Assembly (NCBI GenBank): GCA_029054965.1 | Contig: JAIDEF010000029.1 | Location: 1-8,893, forward strand | From: Eubacterium sp. | Lineage (GTDB): Bacteria; Bacillota; Clostridia; Oscillospirales; Acutalibacteraceae | Reading direction: 5' to 3' | DNA length: 8,893 nucleotides | Part shown: positions 1-7,108 of the stretch, piece after piece | How the letters are laid out: every line of letters starts with the position of its first letter | Position numbering within the stretch: the stretch's first letter is position 1 | Notes under the pieces: model-generated | Told to the model about the DNA's origin: nothing | Databases searched by the model: none | Seen by the model: only the letters and a program-made list of their open reading frames with translations | Made by a program: the position numbers and the translations under genes

Positions 1-9
1 GTTGGACAT
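1..9 (-). CDS. Possible start of next operon gene (partial, cut by window edge)
   Basis: An ATG at 9-7 on the minus strand opens a frame (Met-Ser-Asn) that runs off the window. It lies 43 bases downstream of the stop of the radical SAM gene, on the same strand. An AAAGG stretch (complement of 23-27) could be its ribosome binding site, but it is 13 nt from the ATG, longer than ideal. No terminator is visible in 10-52, so the operon probably continues. Three codons say nothing about function. Confidence 0.3.
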
Positions 10-52
10 ATTTATCTGATTGCCTTTCGGAATAAATTTTAAGATATATGAT

Positions 53-1222
53 TTATCTCTTTAACTGCTCTGCAATATCGCTGTCAACAATTTCCTCACC
101 GGACTTTGTCTTTAGCTGTTCACGGGAAAGCTCCGACAAGCCGTCACTTATTACAGCATTCATATCACAGGTCGAAAGCTTGTCCAACTCATCCTTGCTT
201 ATTTTGCCGTCCCTTAAATCACGGCAGATTTTATTCTCATACATTGAATATTTTTCATCTTTAAAATATCTGAGGAATTTGTGCTTAATTACCCACATTG
301 CAGGCTTCTGAATATATTTGTGCATAGCAGGGGATACGGAGCCAATCATCCAGCATTGTCTGTCGCAGTGACGTACCTTATTCCTTACCTTGTCAGCCTG
401 CTCACTGTTCCAGAGTGTTTCCCAGTCTGTTTCATTAAGGTTGCCCATAACCTCTTTTTCTTTAGTTCCGTTACATGGCATAACGTCACCATAAGGGTCA
501 ATGAAAAATGTGTCAAATGCCATATCACAGGGCAGTAAACGCTCCTGACCATATATGTAATTTATTAAGCCGTGGTTGAAATAAGCACGGAACCATTTTT
601 TCGGTGAATTTGATTTTAACAGCTCGTTAATAAGCTTTTCAAATTCCTTGGCAACCATCGGTCTGTCGTTGATGATGTTTTTTGCCTCAACAAAATAGAA
701 GGAGTTATGGAGTGATGCTGTAGCAAATTCCATATTCATTTTATCACTTAATTTGTAAAGCTCAACTAAATCCTTGGCATTTGCATCCTGAACAGTCATA
801 CCAAAGCCGACGTCCTTCATACCCATTTCAACAAGCTTTTTAAGAGTAGTGTAGCCACGGTTAAAGCCGTCATCAAGTCCTCGTATTTTATTGTTTGTCT
901 GCTCAAGACCCTCTATAGAAATTCTGATTCCTATATCAGGAAATTCTTTACACAAATCAATGATTCTGTCAGTGAAAAAACCATTAGTTGAAATAACGAT
1001 TCTGTCGCTTTTTTTATAAAGCTCACGCACTAAATCCTTTAAATCCTCACGTATAAAAGGTTCACCGCCTGTTATATTTGTGAAGTACATAGGGGGCAGC
1101 TTTTTTATTGTTTCAAGCGAAATTTCCTCCTCAGGCTTTGACGGCTTTTTGTATCTGTTGCACATATTACAGCGTGCGTTGCAGCGGTATGTAACTATGA
1201 CTGTTCCGTTTAATTTTTTCAT
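53..1222 (-). CDS. Radical SAM enzyme with SPASM/twitch-like C-terminal region, in polysaccharide operon
   Basis: 389 residues. The N-terminal half carries the radical SAM signature CNARCNMC (Cys14, Cys18, Cys21), which binds the 4Fe-4S cluster that cleaves S-adenosylmethionine. A TGGEP motif (51-55) for SAM contacts and ISIEG (101-105) follow. The second half has a SPASM/twitch-like arrangement: Cys232, a D-P-Y-G-D-V-x-P-C block ending at Cys250, a GNL motif (260-262), a conserved Trp region, then Cys286 and Cys290. These four cysteines could bind an auxiliary Fe-S cluster. Residues 300-389 form a charged tail I do not recognise. The protein is expected to be soluble and oxygen-sensitive. 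It is the last complete gene of the operon; its TAGGAGAG ribosome binding site overlaps the stop of the upstream glycosyltransferase, 8 nt before the ATG. No precursor peptide gene is visible beside it, so a role on a sugar, lipid carrier or protein of the polysaccharide pathway is inference. The family call is firm; the substrate is unknown. Confidence 0.9.
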   Translation of the reverse strand: MKKLNGTVIVTYRCNARCNMCNRYKKPSKPEEEISLETIKKLPPMYFTNITGGEPFIREDLKDLVRELYKKSDRIVISTNGFFTDRIIDLCKEFPDIGIRISIEGLEQTNNKIRGLDDGFNRGYTTLKKLVEMGMKDVGFGMTVQDANAKDLVELYKLSDKMNMEFATASLHNSFYFVEAKNIINDRPMVAKEFEKLINELLKSNSPKKWFRAYFNHGLINYIYGQERLLPCDMAFDTFFIDPYGDVMPCNGTKEKEVMGNLNETDWETLWNSEQADKVRNKVRHCDRQCWMIGSVSPAMHKYIQKPAMWVIKHKFLRYFKDEKYSMYENKICRDLRDGKISKDELDKLSTCDMNAVISDGLSELSREQLKTKSGEEIVDSDIAEQLKR

Positions 1223-1230
1223 TTGCTCTC

Positions 1231-2400
1231 CTAAGAATTATATATTGCCATTAATTTTGTGCAGTATGCTTCAACCGTGTCAAAGTCCTTGTCAAGACAG
1301 TGCTGACTCATGAGCTTACTGTCAATGCTGTTTATTGCATCTATCATTTTTTCTGTATTGCCTGCCTCAAATAAGCGGCCGGTTTTCCCGTCTTCAATCA
1401 GCTCCGGTATTCCCCCAATATCCGATGCAACAACAGGTGTGCCGTACATAATGCTTTCCATAACGGAAAACGGACAGTTTTCATACCATATACTTGGATA
1501 TACAGTACACTTTGCCTCGCGTATAAGCTGTTCAAGCTCGGCACCTGTTTTAAAGCCGATGTTTATAAGATTCGGTGCAGCGTTAACCTCTTCCTCCATA
1601 GAACCTGAGCCTGCACATATAAAGTTTATTTCTTTTGCATTGATTAGAGTTTCAATGCCTTTTTCTTTAGCAAATCTTCCGAAATAAAGTATGTAATCCT
1701 TTTTTTCTGTCTGTTTTTTATCAACACTGTCAATAAAATTATGAAGTGTAATTGTTTTATTTTTAAACAGGGGATTAGTGTCTAATTTTGTTTTTATAAA
1801 TTCACTGCAGCAAATTATATTGTCAATTCGGTCATATGTATTTTTGCTGTTGTACAGCTTTGCTTCTATGGTACCAAGCAGACTTTTCAGTGCTGAGCCG
1901 TGAATGCATTTGTTTTTAGTACAGCTTGAAAAATTACCACCTATGCATTTTTCACATATTTCATCATTGGTATACATCATATGATTTGGGCAAATCAATT
2001 GATAATCGTGTGCTGTATATACAAGCTTTGTTCTTCTGCCTGTGCGTTTGTCAAAGTCCTCAACAGCATAAATTATTGATGGAGTTAGCTGAAAATTAAA
2101 GTTGTTCAGATGAACAACATCAGGCTGAAAATTGTCAAGAACTATGTTAAGCTTTTCTCTTGCCTCTTTAGAATAAATCGTTTTAAGTGAATATTTAACT
2201 TTATCAAGTGCATTTGCTGTGTGGAAATCCATACAGGATGTATATTGCTCAGCACTGTTTCCAACACATCTGTCCTTGTGCTCCATACCAAAGTATTCAA
2301 CCTGATGACCGAGTGCTGACAGATATTCACCAAGCTTAAACATATATGTTTCTGACCCGCCGTTGGGATAGAGAAACTTGTTAACCATTAAGATTTTCAT
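1231..2400 (-). CDS. GT4-family glycosyltransferase with cysteine-rich insert
   Basis: 389 residues with the two-Rossmann GT-B fold of retaining GT4 enzymes, which transfer a sugar from a nucleotide donor to the growing lipid-linked repeat unit at the inner membrane face. The N terminus has the NGGSE glycine loop (13-17) and VVHLNN (95-100). The C-terminal donor domain has GRFAKEKG (241-248) and the E-x7-E motif with Glu307 and Glu315 in a YENCPFSVMESIMYGTPVVA context. Between them lies a segment with Cys137, Cys149, Cys152, Cys160 and Cys165, which could hold a metal ion. No membrane segment is seen. The start codon directly abuts the stop of the upstream glycosyltransferase (TAAATG), with AGGTGAG as ribosome binding site just before that stop. 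Donor and acceptor sugars cannot be told from sequence. Confidence 0.9.
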   Translation of the reverse strand: MKILMVNKFLYPNGGSETYMFKLGEYLSALGHQVEYFGMEHKDRCVGNSAEQYTSCMDFHTANALDKVKYSLKTIYSKEAREKLNIVLDNFQPDVVHLNNFNFQLTPSIIYAVEDFDKRTGRRTKLVYTAHDYQLICPNHMMYTNDEICEKCIGGNFSSCTKNKCIHGSALKSLLGTIEAKLYNSKNTYDRIDNIICCSEFIKTKLDTNPLFKNKTITLHNFIDSVDKKQTEKKDYILYFGRFAKEKGIETLINAKEINFICAGSGSMEEEVNAAPNLINIGFKTGAELEQLIREAKCTVYPSIWYENCPFSVMESIMYGTPVVASDIGGIPELIEDGKTGRLFEAGNTEKMIDAINSIDSKLMSQHCLDKDFDTVEAYCTKLMAIYNS

Positions 2401-3519
2401 TTACTCACCTTTGTACAATCTGAGTGTCTGTTCAACAATTGCTGACCAGTTGTATTTGCTGCATATAAAGCTGCTTGCATTTAGCTTATAACCGTCAACA
2501 AGCTGCGGATTTTCAAGAAGTATCTGAAGCTGTCTCTGCAGCTCATCCTCATTGCCCTTTTCAAAATATATTGCCTTGTCGCAGCAAACCTCTGTACATT
2601 CAGGTATATCTGATGTTAAGCAGCAGTTGCCGTAGCTCATTGCTTCAAGCAGACTGAGAGGCATACCCTCCAAATCACTTGGCAGACAATATATGTAGGC
2701 ATTTGAATAAAGTTCCTCAAGCAGCTCACCATCTACAAAGTCAGTCAGAATAATATTGTCATTATCCTTTGAAAGATATTTAATATCCTCCATATATCTG
2801 TCGGTATGACTTGAGCCGCCTGCAATTACAAGCTTTTTATCTGTTGACAGTTTGGTATATGCCTTTATAAGGGAATGGACTCTTTTTTCAGGCACAATTC
2901 TGCCCAAAAATAAAATATACTCGTTTTTAGAAATATTATATTTTTCTTTAATCAAGCTGTCATCTTTAATCTCCGGTCTGGTAACACCATTAGGAATAAA
3001 GACGGTTGGTCTGTTATAGGTGTCCAGAAAATATTGCTGAACATTTTTTGAAAGAACTATAACCTCGTCAGCATGCTTAGCAGCCATTTTTTCGCCGAAT
3101 TTCAAAAACTTGGTGGCAAAGCCGCCCCATTTTGAGCGCTGCCAGTCAAGACCGTGTATTGTAACAATAACACGTTTTCCGAAAAGCTTTGGCAGCCAGC
3201 ACATTGATGACGGACCTTCAGCGTGGAAATGAACAACTTTTGCTTTGCTGAAGGATGCGCAGATGGCAGCAAGAATACTGTACACGATTGCATTGAGCTT
3301 GCTGCTTTCAAAGGTGAAAATATTTTTAAGCGTTATACCCTTGTAGGATTTCAGCTTCTGTGTTTCAAACTCCTTGCCTGAAACGTGATGACCCTTGCGG
3401 TTATAAGCAGTTACATTGTGCCCCTGCTCTGTAAGACGTACAGAAAGCTCCTCAACAACAATTTCAATTCCGCCTTCACGTGATGGTATTCTTTTGTGAC
3501 CAATCATTGCTATGTTCAT
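2401..3519 (-). CDS. GT4-family glycosyltransferase, possibly rhamnosyltransferase-like
   Basis: 372 residues, GT-B fold. The N-terminal GHKRIPSREGGIE (7-19) with VVEEL resembles the DUF1972/rhamnosyltransferase N-terminal group seen in capsule enzymes of the Cps2T type, though the sugar specificity is only a suggestion. VVHFHAEGP (95-103) and VTIHGLDWQRSKW (119-131) follow in the acceptor domain. The donor domain has FIPNGV (174-179), GRIVPEKR (206-213), and the E-x7-E motif with Glu284 and Glu292 in a DLEGMPLSLLEAMSYG context. It should add one sugar to the repeat unit on the cytoplasmic face of the membrane. The gene follows the initiating transferase with no spacer (TAAATG); its ribosome binding site AAGGTG (complement of 3528-3533) lies in the last codons of that gene, so translation is probably coupled. 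Confidence 0.9.
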   Translation of the reverse strand: MNIAMIGHKRIPSREGGIEIVVEELSVRLTEQGHNVTAYNRKGHHVSGKEFETQKLKSYKGITLKNIFTFESSKLNAIVYSILAAICASFSKAKVVHFHAEGPSSMCWLPKLFGKRVIVTIHGLDWQRSKWGGFATKFLKFGEKMAAKHADEVIVLSKNVQQYFLDTYNRPTVFIPNGVTRPEIKDDSLIKEKYNISKNEYILFLGRIVPEKRVHSLIKAYTKLSTDKKLVIAGGSSHTDRYMEDIKYLSKDNDNIILTDFVDGELLEELYSNAYIYCLPSDLEGMPLSLLEAMSYGNCCLTSDIPECTEVCCDKAIYFEKGNEDELQRQLQILLENPQLVDGYKLNASSFICSKYNWSAIVEQTLRLYKGE

Positions 3520-5001
3520 TTATTCGGCACCTTTATGTGTTAAAACAACGCTAACTGTTTTAAATAATATTTTTATGTCAAGAGCAGGTGACCATGTGTC
3601 AATATATTCACAGTCAAGTCTTACGACCTCTTCAAAGTCCTGAATATCTGATCTTCCGGAAACCTGCCATAAGCCTGTAATTCCGGGCTTCATTGAAAGC
3701 CTTCTCTTATGGTGGCTTTCATACTGCTCAAATTCTTCAACGGTAGGCGGTCTTGTTCCTATCAGGCTCATATCTCCTTTCAGCACATTCCAGAACTGAG
3801 GAAGCTCATCAATACTGTATTTCCTGATGAATTTGCCGACCTTTGTAATTCTTGGGTCATTATCCATTTTAAACATAAGCCCGTCCATTTTATTCTGAGC
3901 CATTAACGCCTGCTTTCTTTCCTCAGCATCGACATACATTGAGCGAAGCTTATAAATATTGAATATACGTCCGTTTTTTCCAACTCTTGCCTGCTTGAAA
4001 ATAAGAGGACCCGGGGACTCAATAAGCAGAGGAATTGCAGTTATAAGAATAATTGGAAGTGACAAAACAGTACCGATTAATCCACCGATGAAATCTGTTA
4101 TTTTTTTTAGTATGATTTCACGATCGTTATGTATTGCCGGTGCAAATATCGCAACAGGATGGCCTGCAACCATACTGCAGTTTATATTGTCGAATTTGCT
4201 GTTTTTAAGGATTTTTTCAAGAATCGGGATATTAACGTGAACGGTAATACCCATATCCTCAAGCTCCTCAATAAGTGTAGCGATATAACTCTCATTTCCC
4301 GCAGGAAGATTTATATAAACCTCGTCAAGAGCAGCGGTTCTTATCCAGCCCATTAAATTTTCCTTGTTAGCAACAACAGGAATATTATAAATTTCATCTG
4401 TTCTTGTTTTAATGGGGGATGCTTCTTCATCGCTTGTCATACAGTAATAGCCATTATTTTCATATTCTGCATCAAGCAGTGCAATTGCTTTTATATTCTT
4501 AGTCCAGTCAAGCTGTAAATCGGTAATGTATTTGTCAGCCTTGCTGTAAATGGTGATAATACCGGTCTGTGTAGCGTGCCTGCTGTTCGTGATTCTTTTT
4601 AGCATTGACTTTTTTGTGATGTACCTGAGTATAAGGTCAACAACAAAAAACACAATGAAACTGCTGATAAATAAATAGCGTGAGTCAATTATTTCATTTT
4701 TTGTAAGAAGCAGAACAACTGCAAGCAGCGCATACGTAACAACGCAGTTGCGAAGCGTTGTTAGAAATTCCCTTGGTCTGCTTCTCATAAGCAGATTAAG
4801 CGGTGAAGAAAAAAACGCAAAAACAATTCCGTATACGACAAAAAGAGTCATTACATAATTGCACCAGCTGCTATGGGGATATTCAATAATCTTTGGTATT
4901 ATGGCTGTAAAAGTTATGTAGCAGACAATATTTGCAAACAGTAGTGCAGCAAGTCCGCTTGCGAATTCCATTATGTATTGGATTCGGCTTCTTCTGCTCA
5001 T
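3520..5001 (-). CDS. Polyprenyl-phosphate sugar-1-phosphate transferase (initiating enzyme, CpsE/WcaJ type)
   Basis: 493 residues. It starts polysaccharide assembly by moving a sugar-1-phosphate from a UDP-sugar to undecaprenyl phosphate in the membrane. Four hydrophobic segments lie in the first 130 residues (about 9-31, 48-70, 84-100, 108-128), then a soluble Rossmann-like middle domain (about 140-285), a hydrophobic hairpin-type segment (about 302-327) and the catalytic domain. The catalytic domain shows ESPGPLIFKQARVGKNG (328-344), KLRSM (351-355), the Asp398-Glu399 dyad in SIDELPQFWNVLKGDMS (396-412), IGTRPP (414-419) and PGITGLWQVSGR (439-450). This is the large polytopic form of the family (Bac_transf domain with a CoA-binding-like domain), of usual length. 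The start follows AGGTGA, 13 nt after the kinase stop. The first sugar (glucose, galactose or an N-acetylated sugar) cannot be read from sequence. Confidence 0.94.
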   Translation of the reverse strand: MSRRSRIQYIMEFASGLAALLFANIVCYITFTAIIPKIIEYPHSSWCNYVMTLFVVYGIVFAFFSSPLNLLMRSRPREFLTTLRNCVVTYALLAVVLLLTKNEIIDSRYLFISSFIVFFVVDLILRYITKKSMLKRITNSRHATQTGIITIYSKADKYITDLQLDWTKNIKAIALLDAEYENNGYYCMTSDEEASPIKTRTDEIYNIPVVANKENLMGWIRTAALDEVYINLPAGNESYIATLIEELEDMGITVHVNIPILEKILKNSKFDNINCSMVAGHPVAIFAPAIHNDREIILKKITDFIGGLIGTVLSLPIILITAIPLLIESPGPLIFKQARVGKNGRIFNIYKLRSMYVDAEERKQALMAQNKMDGLMFKMDNDPRITKVGKFIRKYSIDELPQFWNVLKGDMSLIGTRPPTVEEFEQYESHHKRRLSMKPGITGLWQVSGRSDIQDFEEVVRLDCEYIDTWSPALDIKILFKTVSVVLTHKGAE

Positions 5002-5014
5002 TAAATCTCACCTG

Positions 5015-5785
5015 TTATTTGTAGTTATAGGAATAGTTGTAATTGTAATAACCGTATTTTGAATGGTATCCTTTTTTGTAATAAAGTGAATAACGCTTGT
5101 TTTTGGCGTTGACATCATTAAGGACAAATCCGACAATATTTGCATTGATATGCTGTAGTGTACTAACAGTAACTTTAACCTCCTGAATATCGGTCGTTAC
5201 TGATTTTATAACGAGAATATATCCTGTAGCCTTGGAAGAAAATGAAGTTGAATCTGTAACCAGGTTTACAGGAGGGGTGTCAATGAATACACAGTCGTAA
5301 TGTGCTTTGACGAAATCCAAAAGCTTATCCATTCTTGCTGAGGAAAGAAGCTCTGTAGGATTTGGCGGAATTTTGCCTGCTGTGAGAACCGAAAGATTTT
5401 CCACATCTGTTTTGGACACTGTAATATTGTCAGTCAGTCCTGCAAGAATTTCAGACAATCCGTTTTTAACGGGGATTGAAAACATACGGTGAACGGTTGG
5501 ATTTCTCATATCAGCATCAATAAGGAGTGTTCTTTTTCCCATCTGGGCTAAGGATATTGCCATATTGATTGCGTTGATTGATTTACCGTTATTTGCGGTA
5601 GGACTTGTTATAACGAATACAGGACATTTTTCACCCTGCTGTGAAAATAAAAGGTTTGTTCTTATTGCGTTGTATGCCTCTTTAACAATAAAGGGGGAAT
5701 CTGCACAAAGCATTTTCTTTTGATCATCTTTTGAAAAGCCTGATGTGGCATTGCGTTTTTTGCCTCGTTTTTTTAAATCTGCCAT
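5015..5785 (-). CDS. cpsD: BY-kinase: tyrosine autokinase of polysaccharide synthesis (CpsD/CapB type)
   Basis: 256 residues from the chosen ATG. It is a cytoplasmic P-loop ATPase that phosphorylates its own tyrosine-rich tail and, with the Wzz-like partner, controls polymer length and export. Visible motifs: the E-AYNAI-R oligomerisation region (36-42), Walker A SPTANNGKS (61-69, Lys68), Walker A' LLIDADMRNP (87-96, Asp90 and Asp92), Walker B CVFIDTPP (165-172, Asp169), and a C-terminal tail with 11 tyrosines between 232 and 255. The frame stays open upstream to a TTG at 5821, but AGGAGG lies 9 nt before the ATG at 5785 and would be coding in the longer form, so the ATG is preferred. It starts one base after the wzz stop. 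The Walker A loop has Asn65-Asn66 where relatives often have Gly/Glu residues. No membrane segment, as expected for the split Gram-positive system. Confidence 0.93.
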   Translation of the reverse strand: MADLKKRGKKRNATSGFSKDDQKKMLCADSPFIVKEAYNAIRTNLLFSQQGEKCPVFVITSPTANNGKSINAINMAISLAQMGKRTLLIDADMRNPTVHRMFSIPVKNGLSEILAGLTDNITVSKTDVENLSVLTAGKIPPNPTELLSSARMDKLLDFVKAHYDCVFIDTPPVNLVTDSTSFSSKATGYILVIKSVTTDIQEVKVTVSTLQHINANIVGFVLNDVNAKNKRYSLYYKKGYHSKYGYYNYNYSYNYK

Positions 5786-5786
5786 A

Positions 5787-6581
5787 TTAGTTTTCCTCCT
5801 TTTCTGTGATAGTGTGGTCAATAACCGAAGGCTGCGGGGGCATTAAAAATTCCGATTCCGCATTGGTTCTGCTTTTTTCTGTAACAGGAAGAAGCTTTGG
5901 TATTGTACCGATAATCGGAATATCAAATTCTCTTTTCAAGTCATTTTCGTCATTAATGCTGGTGTCAAACAAATCTTTAAGGAAGAAGAATGCAAAACTG
6001 AGAATAAAGCCTGCGGCAGCACCGATTAAAATGTTTTTCTTTGTATTAGGTGATGAAGGCTTTGTTGGCTCTTTAGCATAGTCGACAATTTCAACGCCGC
6101 CAACCTTTAATATTCTTACAAGCTCATCAGGACATACATCAGCAATGATATTTGCAATTTCCTCTGCCTGTTTGGGATCGGTGCTTGTTACAGATACTCT
6201 GAAAATATTGGTTTCATCAATAGCTGAACAGCTAATCATTTTCTTTAATTGATTAACAGTCATATCCCCGCTGACCTGATCGGCAACCTTTTCAATGAAG
6301 GTATCACTCTGAATAGTAACCAGATATGTATTGATAAGCATCTGGGATGCTTCAATTTCATTTGTTGTTATATTGTTGCCGGGGGTAGATAGAATATGCT
6401 CGCTGTTGCTCCATGCATAGAGCTTTACACTGGCAGTGTACTGGGGAGTGATAAAAAAGTTTGTAACACAGCCTGAAACAATAGCTCCGATAACTGTTAT
6501 CAAAATGATATATACAAACTTTTTCTTTATCATTTCAAATATTTTTTTAAAATCAATTTCTATTTCTTTATTCTCGTCCAT
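5787..6581 (-). CDS. cpsC: Wzz/CpsC-type chain-length regulator and kinase activator
   Basis: 264 residues. It is a membrane protein of the polysaccharide co-polymerase family that sets polymer length and activates the BY-kinase encoded next. A short cytoplasmic N terminus is followed by membrane segment 1 (about 22-43), an extracytoplasmic domain (about 45-182) ending in a proline-rich stretch (EPTKPSSPN, 171-179), membrane segment 2 (about 184-201), and a cytoplasmic tail. The tail begins DLFDTSINDENDLKREF and reaches PIIGTIP (222-228), typical of the juxtamembrane part that contacts the kinase in CapA/CapB systems. The tail continues to 264 and is rich in charged residues. First gene of the operon: GGAGGG (complement of 6586-6591) lies 4 nt before the ATG and the predicted transcript leader is only about 30 nt. 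Unusually, no phosphatase gene precedes it. Confidence 0.92.
   Translation of the reverse strand: MDENKEIEIDFKKIFEMIKKKFVYIILITVIGAIVSGCVTNFFITPQYTASVKLYAWSNSEHILSTPGNNITTNEIEASQMLINTYLVTIQSDTFIEKVADQVSGDMTVNQLKKMISCSAIDETNIFRVSVTSTDPKQAEEIANIIADVCPDELVRILKVGGVEIVDYAKEPTKPSSPNTKKNILIGAAAGFILSFAFFFLKDLFDTSINDENDLKREFDIPIIGTIPKLLPVTEKSRTNAESEFLMPPQPSVIDHTITEKEEN
5795..5800 (-). promoter_or_regulatory. Ribosome binding site deciding the kinase start
   Basis: AGGAGG on the minus strand, 9 nt before the ATG at 5785. It lies inside the last codons of the upstream wzz-like gene and would be translated as Arg-Arg if the kinase began at the alternative TTG (5821). Its position supports the shorter, ATG-started kinase. 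Confidence 0.85.
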
Positions 6582-6616
6582 AATTCCCTCCGCTGAAGTT
6601 ATAATTATACGACATT

Positions 6617-6645
6617 ATTATACCAATATAGCGTTTTTATGTCAA
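6617..6645 (-). promoter_or_regulatory. Sigma-A promoter of the polysaccharide operon (perfect consensus, extended -10)
   Basis: On the minus strand: -35 TTGACA (complement of 6640-6645), a 17-nt spacer, and -10 TATAAT (complement of 6617-6622), with TGG directly before the -10, which fits an extended -10. The region just upstream is very AT-rich, like an UP element. The predicted start of transcription is near 6610, giving a leader of about 30 nt before the ATG at 6581. It lies about 90 bases downstream of the terminator of the preceding gene, so the operon appears to be an independent unit. Confidence 0.9.
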
Positions 6646-6737
6646 TAATATATAAAATATAATATTAATATATTTAATTATATTTGGTAAACGATAAATT
6701 TTTTGTCAGAAAATGTAGTAAATTTTTTAAATTATGC

Positions 6738-6773
6738 AAAAATAAAACTCTTCGGGAAATTAAATCCGAAGAG
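6738..6773 (-). terminator. Intrinsic terminator after the Dabb-family gene
   Basis: Perfect 8-bp stem CTCTTCGG / CCGAAGAG (6748-6755 with 6766-6773), a 10-nt loop, then on the minus strand TTTTATTTTT. It begins about 11 bases after the stop codon of the small gene at 6785 and separates it from the polysaccharide operon. Confidence 0.9.
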
Positions 6774-6784
6774 CTTTAACAGAT

Positions 6785-7075
6785 TTACAGTATATAATCG
6801 ACAGCCACAGAGCTTTCCATAACTGAATGCATATGCTTTTTAACTACATTGCAGTGATAGGGGTCATTCTGATATTCATCAAGCTTATCTGCACTTTCAA
6901 GCGTTACCTGAAGTATTATATCGTATGAGCGCTGGGAATGAAGAAAATCAACACCAACCTCAATGTCAAGAAGGGTGGGAACATTGCCTTTCATTGATTT
7001 TAAAATTTCAGCAGTTTCTGTACAATTTTCTGCGCTGTTGTCTTTTAACTTGAAGCATACAATGTGTTTAATCAT
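6785..7075 (-). CDS. Dabb-family (stress-responsive alpha/beta barrel) small protein
   Basis: 96 residues, the usual length for a single Dabb domain (Pfam family named stress responsive A/B barrel). Matching features are the N-terminal MIKHIVCFKLK strand with His4, then SYDIILQVTLESADKLDEYQ (50-69), DPYH (71-74), and a C-terminal strand ending AVDYIL. Members form dimeric ferredoxin-like barrels; a few are enzymes such as plant olivetolic acid cyclase, but most bacterial members have no assigned reaction, so none is given here. No signal peptide or membrane segment. A GAGG ribosome binding site (complement of 7086-7089) lies 10 nt before the ATG. The gene sits between the rny terminator and its own terminator. 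I see no convincing promoter in the short gap, so expression may come from read-through of rny or from a weak promoter. Confidence 0.88.
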   Translation of the reverse strand: MIKHIVCFKLKDNSAENCTETAEILKSMKGNVPTLLDIEVGVDFLHSQRSYDIILQVTLESADKLDEYQNDPYHCNVVKKHMHSVMESSVAVDYIL

Positions 7076-7108
7076 AAAATTTTAACCTCACTAAATAATT
7101 AAGCTGTT

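Noticed and set aside
1310..1687. Plus-strand open frame of about 125 codons
   Set aside because: It lies wholly antisense to the GT4 gene, has no ribosome binding site or recognisable motifs, and the opposite strand encodes a clear family member.
5018..5092. Tyrosine-rich repeat as a low-complexity or tandem-repeat artefact
   Set aside because: A tyrosine cluster at the C terminus is a normal hallmark of BY-kinases and is the autophosphorylation site.
5786..5821. Longer kinase starting at TTG 5821, overlapping the wzz-like gene
   Set aside because: The strong AGGAGG lies downstream of that TTG and is correctly spaced for the ATG at 5785.
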